Shown here one piece after another: positions 1 through 5,058 of a DNA stretch of 6,550 bases (the first letter of the stretch is position 1; each line of letters opens with the position of its first letter). The notes under the pieces are model-generated. The model had not been told where the DNA came from and did not search any database. It saw only the letters and a program-made list of their open reading frames with translations. The stretch is from Actinomycetes bacterium (GTDB lineage: Bacteria; Actinomycetota; Acidimicrobiia; Spongiisociales; UBA5794). The stretch covers positions 1-6,550 of the forward strand of contig JAMBLH010000287.1 of assembly GCA_023336875.1 (NCBI GenBank), given 5' to 3'. The position numbers and the translations under genes are program-made.

Positions 1-34
1 CAGTGAGTCGTAACTCCCGCGACTGACCGTCCTG

Positions 35-1018
35 CTACAGATCTCTGAGAGCTGGTAAGACGTCTGATCCGAGCATCGCGATCGTGGAGGGCTGGTCGAC
101 GCTTGTCGTTTGGATACCGACGACGTCAGCTTGGACGTCCGTGATCAGCGGTGCATATACCGAGACATAGTCCTCAGCTGTTTCGACTTTCGAATACAGA
201 TCGAGTATCTCTGCACGATCCATGCTGTCCGCCCGCTCGCGAAGGACCATCGGGTCAACAGCCTCGAGTCGACCAGGCGCGCGAAGTCCGCGCCAGGCAC
301 CCAGAGTCTTCCACGCCTCGTCAGGGTCTGACGCCCTGATGGACCATCGAGTCGCGATAATCCGCGGCGGGGGTCTCCCCGCATCGATTGCAGCGGCTCT
401 TCCCGGGTCGATCACCCGTTCAAAGGTGACCGCTGGATCCTTGACAGAGGTGATGATGCCTTCGGCCTTGCGAGCCGCAAGTCCAGCAGACTTTGGACCC
501 CCTGCAGCCATAAATATCGGTAGATCGTGGACAGGTGGACTGTAGAGCTTTGCCCTGTCCGTCTGATACCACTCTCCCTCAAAGGTCAGCTTCTCACGGT
601 CGAGAAGTGCCCGCATTATGTCGAGCGCCTCGCTCATTCGCGAAGCACGCTCTGCGTACTTGGGGAAGTCGTACCCGAGCGGTCCCTCGTTGAGGTTCTC
701 CCCGGTCCCGACACCGAGGCTGAAGCGCCCTCCACTGATGCGGTCCAGTGTCGCGGCAGCCTGGGCAACGACGGCTGGGTGGTACCGCCACAGGGGAGTA
801 GTTACGGCGGTCGTGAACTGAATTGATTGCGTGGCCTGGGCCATCGCTGCAATCGTTGCAAACGCGAAGCCGGACGCGCCAACGTCGTCGACCCACGGAT
901 GGAAGTGCTCCGAGACCAGCACCATGTCGAATCCGGCCTTCTCCGCGAGCACAGCGTGTTCAACGAGGGTCTCGGGTTGGAACTGTTCATGGCCAGCGAA
1001 GTACGCAAGCTGTGTCAA
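35..1018 (-). CDS. F420-dependent LLM-class oxidoreductase, G6PDH-like family
   Basis: Cytoplasmic TIM-barrel oxidoreductase of the luciferase-like monooxygenase superfamily, closest to the F420-dependent glucose-6-phosphate dehydrogenase-like group (TIGR03557 type). From a TTG start it has 327 residues, normal for the family. Visible motifs are the N-terminal TQLAYF strand, SEHFHPW (36-42), TTPLWRYHPAVVAQAAATLD (73-92), GVGTGENLNEGPLG (102-115) and AAGGPKSAGLAARKA (171-185). Compared from memory with mycobacterial Fgd1, the His (38), Trp (42), Glu (107) and one phosphate-site Lys (193) are kept. The Fgd1 Asp before the His is Glu here, and a second phosphate-binding Lys aligns with Glu 261, so glucose-6-phosphate is doubtful as substrate. 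The TTG start (1018) has GGAG six bases upstream and gives the usual N-terminus; an ATG at 1042 adds eight residues without a good ribosome site. It is divergent from the catalase gene. Family confidence is high; the substrate is unknown. Confidence 0.9.
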   Translation of the reverse strand: MTQLAYFAGHEQFQPETLVEHAVLAEKAGFDMVLVSEHFHPWVDDVGASGFAFATIAAMAQATQSIQFTTAVTTPLWRYHPAVVAQAAATLDRISGGRFSLGVGTGENLNEGPLGYDFPKYAERASRMSEALDIMRALLDREKLTFEGEWYQTDRAKLYSPPVHDLPIFMAAGGPKSAGLAARKAEGIITSVKDPAVTFERVIDPGRAAAIDAGRPPPRIIATRWSIRASDPDEAWKTLGAWRGLRAPGRLEAVDPMVLRERADSMDRAEILDLYSKVETAEDYVSVYAPLITDVQADVVGIQTTSVDQPSTIAMLGSDVLPALRDL

Positions 1019-1137
1019 GGGACTCTCCAGGGGTCGGTCCATCCAGCCTAGAGGAGCTATTGGCCATCGGCATACCAGTCTCTGCCACCAACACGAGGAT
1101 GCGACGAGCTGAGGCACCTTTCCAAGCCATTGGGGCC

Positions 1138-1191
1138 AGGTACGTGCCGTGCCACGGGTACCCGGTCCGACGTCGGGTACATATCGATCGA
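1138..1191. promoter_or_regulatory. Candidate operator cluster in the divergent oxidoreductase/catalase region
   Basis: Nested symmetry lies between the two divergent genes. GTACCCG (1158-1164) and CGGGTAC (1174-1180) form a perfect 7-bp inverted repeat with a 9-base spacer. CCGACGTCGG (1167-1176) is a perfect 10-bp palindrome overlapping it, and TCGATCGA (1184-1191) is another short palindrome. GGTAC also occurs three times in direct orientation, at 1139, 1157 and 1176, so the copies are 18 and 19 bases apart, close to two helical turns. This arrangement suits a dimeric regulator controlling one or both flanking genes. I do not recognise the site as a known PerR, FurA or OxyR box, and I see no strong sigma-A promoter next to it. 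The symmetry is seen; the function is inferred. Confidence 0.35.
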
Positions 1192-1269
1192 CGGCATTGG
1201 CAATGCGTTGAAACTAATCTAGGCCAAGGAACAAACCGTTTCGCAGGCTTTCTTGCTAGAGGAGGATCT

Positions 1270-2766
1270 ATGTCCGACAAGATGACAAACAGCTTTGGAC
1301 GCCCAGTTGTCGACGATCAGCACACAGCAACGGCTGGAGTCGATGGTCCGGCGCTTATCGAGGACACTCATCTGATTGACAAGCTGGCGCATTTCGATCG
1401 AGAGCGAATTCCCGAGCGCGTTGTCCATGCCAAGGGTGCTGGCGCATACGGCTACTTCGAGGTCACGGCGGATGTGTCTCTGTACACGAAAGCATCGTTT
1501 TTATCAGAGGTGGGCAAGAGAACCGACATCTTTGCCCGCTTCTCGACGGTAGGTGGTGAGAAGGGCTCAGCGGATTCGGATCGCGATCCGCGTGGGTTCG
1601 CGTTGAAGTTCTACACGGAGGACGGAAACTATGAAATGGTCGGCAACAACACGCCGGTCTTCTTCATCAGGGACCCGCTCAAGTTTCCCGACTTCATCCA
1701 TACCCAAAAGCGCAACCCGGCGACAAATCTCAAAGATCCGGACATGTTCTGGGACTTTCTATCGTTGACACCTGAGTCATTGCATCAGGTGACGATTCTT
1801 TTCTCGGATCGGGGAACGCCGAAGTCATATCGTTACATGAACGGCTACTCCAGCCATACCTATCTCTGGTATACGGACACAAACCGTTACTGGGTCAAAC
1901 TCCATTTCAAGACCGATCAGGGAAACGAGTCGCTCACCGGACCGGAGGCCGCGGAGCTGGCAGCCAGCGATCCCGATAGCGCCACTCGTGACCTGTACGC
2001 AGCCATTGCGAGTGACAACGATCCGTCATGGACCGTGAACGTCCAGATCATGAACGAGGCCGATGCTGCAAATTATCGGTATGACCCCTTCGACGTCACG
2101 AAGGTCTGGCCGCACTCGGATTATCCGCTGATACCGTTCGGCAAGATGGTGCTCAATCGGAACCCCGAGAACTATTTCGCGGATGTGGAGCAGGCCGCGT
2201 TCAGCCCTGGATCGTTCGTCCCTGGGGTCGCTGCATCTCCGGACAAGATGCTTCAGGGCCGCCTTTTCTCATACCCTGACACGCATCGGCATCGATTGGG
2301 GACGAACTATTCGCTGATCCCTGTCAACCAACCGAAGGGCACCGTGCCCCGGACGTACGAGAGAGACGGATCCATGAGGGTCGACGGAAACTTCGGTGGA
2401 AATCCCAACTACTACCCGAACACCTTCGACGGACCGATTCCAGATGAGAGCGGCGCAGAGCCCGGCCTCGCGGTCACGGGGATGACCGGCCGGTACGAGT
2501 ATCCGCATCCGAACGATGACTACGAACAGCCTCGAGCGTTGTTCGCCGACGTAATGGATGATACGGATAGGGACCATCTCATTGCGAACGTCTCCGGCCA
2601 TCTGGGCGGAGCCCAGAAGCGACTGCAACTGCGTCAGTGCGCTCTGTTCCATCGAGTACATCCTGAATTCGGGATTCGCGTCGCTGAGGCAATTGGAGTG
2701 GACGCAGATGAAGTTGCCCGGTTGGCCGCACTGACCCAGGAGGAGTTGGTCGCTGCGACGTCGTGA
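1270..2766 (+). CDS. katA: Haem catalase (monofunctional, clade-3 like)
   Basis: Haem catalase that converts hydrogen peroxide to water and oxygen in the cytoplasm. The 498-residue length fits small-subunit catalases. The active-site signature FDRERIPERVVHAKG (42-56) carries the distal catalytic His53. VGNNTPVFFIRD (124-135) carries catalytic Asn126, with the same His-Asn spacing (73) as bovine liver catalase. The proximal haem-ligand Tyr335 lies in RLFSYPDTHRHRLG (331-344). MRVDGNFGGNPNYYPNTF (369-386) and the C-terminal helical domain resemble clade-3 enzymes such as Bacillus KatA. All key residues are present, so the enzyme should be active. The start ATG follows AGAGGAGG (1258-1265) by four bases; the frame is open further upstream to 823, but that stretch only shadows the oxidoreductase on the other strand. 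No regulator gene (furA, oxyR, perR) adjoins it. The symbol katA is by analogy. Confidence 0.97.
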   Translation: MSDKMTNSFGRPVVDDQHTATAGVDGPALIEDTHLIDKLAHFDRERIPERVVHAKGAGAYGYFEVTADVSLYTKASFLSEVGKRTDIFARFSTVGGEKGSADSDRDPRGFALKFYTEDGNYEMVGNNTPVFFIRDPLKFPDFIHTQKRNPATNLKDPDMFWDFLSLTPESLHQVTILFSDRGTPKSYRYMNGYSSHTYLWYTDTNRYWVKLHFKTDQGNESLTGPEAAELAASDPDSATRDLYAAIASDNDPSWTVNVQIMNEADAANYRYDPFDVTKVWPHSDYPLIPFGKMVLNRNPENYFADVEQAAFSPGSFVPGVAASPDKMLQGRLFSYPDTHRHRLGTNYSLIPVNQPKGTVPRTYERDGSMRVDGNFGGNPNYYPNTFDGPIPDESGAEPGLAVTGMTGRYEYPHPNDDYEQPRALFADVMDDTDRDHLIANVSGHLGGAQKRLQLRQCALFHRVHPEFGIRVAEAIGVDADEVARLAALTQEELVAATS

Positions 2767-3019
2767 GTTCGCTCATCGAAATCTAGCCTCGGTTCGGCCC
2801 GATCAGCGGGGTTATTAACGACCGCCGCCGCGAAAGTTGAGAGAATTGCCAAGTTGCCGCAATCGTCTCTTGCTTCACGGAGCGGACTGAGCCTGAAGAC
2901 GCATCAAGCTCGTCATCTGGAGCATCGCTGCGAACATGGCAATCTCCCGCGAAGACCTTGGGAAACTTGCCGCTTGCTGTCATAGTCATGCGGTCCAGAA
3001 GACGAACGCGGAGGAATGC
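2767..3019. other. Intergenic region between catalase and channel genes
   Basis: This 253-base gap holds no convincing gene. A short stem, CCCG (2798-2801) with CGGG (2807-2810) and a five-base loop, is followed by GTTATTAA and could be a weak catalase terminator, but four base pairs is poor. TATTAA at 2813-2818 resembles a -10 box without a clear -35. ATTGC (2845-2849) and GCAAT (2859-2863) make a small inverted repeat. An in-frame ATG at 2936 would add 28 residues, including Cys-Cys-His, to the channel protein. That extension lacks a good ribosome site and is unlike aquaporin N-termini. The gap suggests the channel gene has its own promoter, but I cannot place it. Confidence 0.4.
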
Positions 3020-3748
3020 ATGGAAGACATCAAGAAACTGCTCGCCGAGTTGTTCGGTTCATACGTTCTGTTGGCAATCGGCGGATTTGCGATCGTTTCG
3101 ACAGCGCTCGGCGCTGAGAGGTCTTTTGTGATTCCACTCGGCTTCGGTCTTGGTCTTCTGGTTGCCTTGTACATGTTCGGTGAGGTGTCCGGCGGTCACT
3201 ACAACCCGGCAGTGAGCCTTGCAGCGTTGCTCGATGGACGAGTGGGCGTGGCCACGTTCGCAACCTATGTGGTAGCGCAGATCATCGGTTTCGTGCTGGC
3301 GGGTTACACGATCGTGTGGGCTTTCGGTACGCAAGCAGCTGCCTTGACGGTGACGAACCCGGCGACCGGTGTCACGGATCTCGACACGATCCTTCTGGAA
3401 ACTCTGGGAACAGCGCTTCTGGTGGGGGTGATTATGCGGGTCACGAAGAGCGAGGTGGTGGGCTCAACATCTTTCATCGGCATTGGGCTTGCGCTGGCTG
3501 CAATCATGATCGCGTTCGGTGGGTTCACCGGCGGCTCGTTCAACCCTGGGCGGTCAATCGGTTCCGCGGTCGCAGCTGGCGACTTCACCAATCTATTGCT
3601 CTACATGGTTGGCCCACTGGTCGGAGGGATCGTTGGCTGGGGTGCCTACAAGATCACGGTGCCAAGTGGTGATGGAGATGACGGCGTCGACGATGCCGAT
3701 GACGGGCAGGTTGTCGAGGAGTCAGTTGCCGAGGAGGCCGGCGAGTAG
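3020..3748 (+). CDS. MIP/aquaporin-family channel with variant NPG motif
   Basis: Inner-membrane channel of the major intrinsic protein family, 242 residues. Six hydrophobic helices are visible (about 7-30, 34-55, 75-100, 121-142, 149-167, 190-213), plus the two re-entrant half-helices. The first signature is canonical, SGGHYNPAVS with NPA at 62-64. The second is NPG (175-177) within GGSFNPGRS, followed by the conserved Arg178. Aligned by eye to E. coli AqpZ, the aromatic/arginine filter reads Phe42, Met163, Gly172, Arg178, where AqpZ has Phe, His, Thr, Arg. Losing the His and gaining Gly suggests a wider, less water-specific pore, perhaps for glycerol, urea or H2O2. Residues 217-242 form an acidic tail with 12 Asp/Glu. 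The start ATG follows GGAGGA (3010-3015) by four bases. Catalase lies upstream on the same strand, 253 bases away. Family is certain; substrate is inferred. Confidence 0.93.
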   Translation: MEDIKKLLAELFGSYVLLAIGGFAIVSTALGAERSFVIPLGFGLGLLVALYMFGEVSGGHYNPAVSLAALLDGRVGVATFATYVVAQIIGFVLAGYTIVWAFGTQAAALTVTNPATGVTDLDTILLETLGTALLVGVIMRVTKSEVVGSTSFIGIGLALAAIMIAFGGFTGGSFNPGRSIGSAVAAGDFTNLLLYMVGPLVGGIVGWGAYKITVPSGDGDDGVDDADDGQVVEESVAEEAGE

Positions 3749-3776
3749 CCGCGGACAAAAAGCGCAGACAGTCGGA

Positions 3777-3809
3777 GAAGGTGGAGGACCAATCCGGTCC
3801 TCCACCTTC
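3777..3809. terminator. Perfect 14-bp hairpin, probable bidirectional terminator
   Basis: GAAGGTGGAGGACC (3777-3790) and GGTCCTCCACCTTC (3796-3809) are perfectly complementary around a five-base loop. The hairpin lies 28 bases after the channel gene's stop and about 20 bases beyond the 3' end of rnpB on the other strand, so it can act on both convergent transcripts. Neither side has a proper T-run; on the minus strand a CTTTTT tract follows only after about 17 bases. It may therefore terminate as a strong stem, as is common in Actinobacteria, or protect 3' ends. Confidence 0.7.
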
Positions 3810-3828
3810 ATTGCCGACGTCTGACAAA

Positions 3829-4230
<402 letters not shown>

Positions 4231-4235
4231 GGACG

Positions 4236-4264
4236 AACGCTAGCGGAATGGACGGGTTCCCGTG
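4236..4264 (-). promoter_or_regulatory. Candidate ECF-sigma-like promoter of rnpB
   Basis: On the minus strand, CACGGGAACC (4264-4255) is followed by CGTT (4239-4236), giving GGAAC-N16-CGTT. This resembles promoters of SigR/SigE/SigH-type ECF sigma factors of Actinobacteria. Such a -10 would start transcription around 4226-4230, matching the 5' end of the P1 stem (4230). TAGCGT (4242-4237) is a weak sigma-A -10 alternative. The element starts three bases after the upstream gene's stop codon, and the same 10-bp block precedes whiB. ACGGG/CCCGT also makes a small palindrome here, which could have produced the motif by chance. Confidence 0.45.
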
Positions 4265-4266
4265 CC

Positions 4267-4617
4267 TCAGCTGGTTGTTCGTGTCTCCGCCCATGTCGCA
4301 CCAGCAGCTCCGCCGCCGATTGCAAGCACGCCGAGGAGGGCGAGACCGAAAAGGTTTGCGTCCGCGCCAGCTGCGATGGTGAGTGCCGCAATGAAGAAGA
4401 ACAGCAGCAGCGATGCAATCCGACCCGCCATGACAGCGTGGGCCAACGAGAAGCGACCTGCAACGTAGCCCGCGGCAATGAAGCCAAGCAGCTGGATCAA
4501 CAGCTGTACGAGGATGTTTCCGCCAAGAGGGCCACTGATCACGAACAGGATGTAGGAGGTGATCAGTCCCGTGGCTGTACCAAATGCGATGCCTGCCCAG
4601 TGGAGTTCCCGAATCAT
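4267..4617 (-). CDS. Small four-helix membrane protein, unknown function
   Basis: A 116-residue, very hydrophobic protein with about four predicted membrane helices (roughly 7-28, 33-54, 63-84 and 88-108). It has short loops, few charged residues, a HW pair near the N-terminus (6-7) and a polar C-terminal end (ETRTTS). Gly- and Ala-rich helices with a GYVAGRFSLAHAVMAGRIAS segment (50-69) look like small YrzE/TIGR04086-type membrane proteins of unknown function, but this resemblance is weak and I do not assign the family. The ATG at 4617 has no visible Shine-Dalgarno, and I found no better in-frame start nearby. The hydrophobic pattern on this strand is continuous, while overlapping frames on both strands are Arg-rich and implausible, supporting this frame. 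It lies 36 bases upstream of rnpB on the same strand with no terminator between, so its transcript may read into rnpB. Confidence 0.7.
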   Translation of the reverse strand: MIRELHWAGIAFGTATGLITSYILFVISGPLGGNILVQLLIQLLGFIAAGYVAGRFSLAHAVMAGRIASLLLFFFIAALTIAAGADANLFGLALLGVLAIGGGAAGATWAETRTTS

Positions 4618-4715
4618 TGGCGCGGGTGTGCAGCTTGTTGGAAGCGGAACAGGGTGGCCCTCCAGCGGATTCGTGGCTCATCATTCTAGAGGCGTCCCGA
4701 TCGGACGGTGAGCTC

Positions 4716-4752
4716 CACGGGAACCTATTCGATGTGATGAGCGTCATAGAAT
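4716..4752 (+). promoter_or_regulatory. Candidate whiB promoter (ECF-like, with overlapping sigma-A -10)
   Basis: CACGGGAACC (4716-4725) is followed by CGTCAT (4742-4747), giving GGAAC-N17-CGTC, an ECF-sigma-like arrangement. Transcription would begin near 4754, leaving a leader of about 32 bases before the whiB ATG. A sigma-A-like -10, TAGAAT, overlaps at 4747-4752 but has no clear -35. The short symmetry ATGA-GCG-TCAT (4737-4747) lies over the -10 and could bind a regulator. The 10-bp block is identical to that upstream of rnpB. Confidence 0.5.
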
Positions 4753-4779
4753 CGTACCAACTACGAGAAACGAGGTACG
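4753..4779 (+). repeat. Inverted repeat in the whiB leader overlapping the ribosome site
   Basis: CGTACC (4753-4758) is complementary to GGTACG (4774-4779) with 15 bases between. The right arm overlaps the likely Shine-Dalgarno GAGG (4772-4775). The repeat could be an RNA stem that limits ribosome access or a DNA operator just downstream of the start of transcription. Six base pairs with this loop is modest, so either role is tentative. The GGTAC core matches the boxes in front of the catalase gene. Confidence 0.3.
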
Positions 4780-4785
4780 CCCGTC

Positions 4786-5058
4786 ATGAACACGATGGAC
4801 GACACTTTGGAATTCAACATATTCGATGCCCCGATCCTGAACGAACGGCCCTGGGCTGTGTATGCGGCGTGCAAGGATGAGCAGGGGATGGCGTTCTTTC
4901 CCCAGTCGAAGGCCGAAGAGGCCAGCGCACTCCTGATCTGCGGCATCTGCCCCGTGCGCGAGGACTGCCTCGATCACGCTCTTGCGACAAACGAACGCTT
5001 CGGCGTGTGGGGCGGCACAACGGAGAAGGAACGCAGGAAGCTCAGCCGCATCAGCTAG
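4786..5058 (+). CDS. WhiB-family iron-sulfur transcriptional regulator
   Basis: A 90-residue Wbl protein. These proteins bind a [4Fe-4S] cluster, respond to oxygen, NO or redox state, and act on transcription through the primary sigma factor and DNA. The four cluster ligands are Cys29, Cys52, Cys55 and Cys61, giving C-x22-C-x2-C-x5-C. The GVWGG turn (73-77) binds sigma in characterised relatives, and a basic end, KERRKLSR (81-88), suits DNA contact. RPWAVYAACKDE (21-32) is the usual entry to the fold. The single-domain length and the ALATNERFGVWGG stretch look closest to WhiB2/WhmD-type proteins, but the subclass is not certain. The start ATG follows GAGG (4772-4775) by ten bases, slightly long; a second ATG at 4795 is further away. 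Its TAG stop overlaps the stop of the convergent ABC permease gene. Family confidence is very high. Confidence 0.95.
   Translation: MNTMDDTLEFNIFDAPILNERPWAVYAACKDEQGMAFFPQSKAEEASALLICGICPVREDCLDHALATNERFGVWGGTTEKERRKLSRIS

Noticed and set aside
6..24. AGTCG/CGACT stem just beyond the oxidoreductase stop as a terminator
   Set aside because: Only five base pairs with a nine-base loop and no T-run.
1197..1220. TTGGCA and TAATCT as a catalase sigma-A promoter
   Set aside because: The spacer is only 12 bases, too short for a normal promoter, and the -10 match is poor.
823..1269. A 149-codon in-frame extension upstream of the catalase Met
   Set aside because: It is low-complexity, Arg- and Pro-rich, runs antisense to the oxidoreductase gene and has no catalase similarity. 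The ATG at 1270 has a strong Shine-Dalgarno and gives the normal catalase length.
2936..3019. Upstream ATG that would lengthen the channel by 28 residues including Cys-Cys-His
   Set aside because: No clear ribosome site and no similarity to aquaporin N-termini, whereas the ATG at 3020 follows GGAGGA and starts just before helix 1.
3356..3364. A third NPA triplet in the channel (residues 113-115)
   Set aside because: It lies in the loop between helices 3 and 4, not in a re-entrant half-helix, so it is probably chance.
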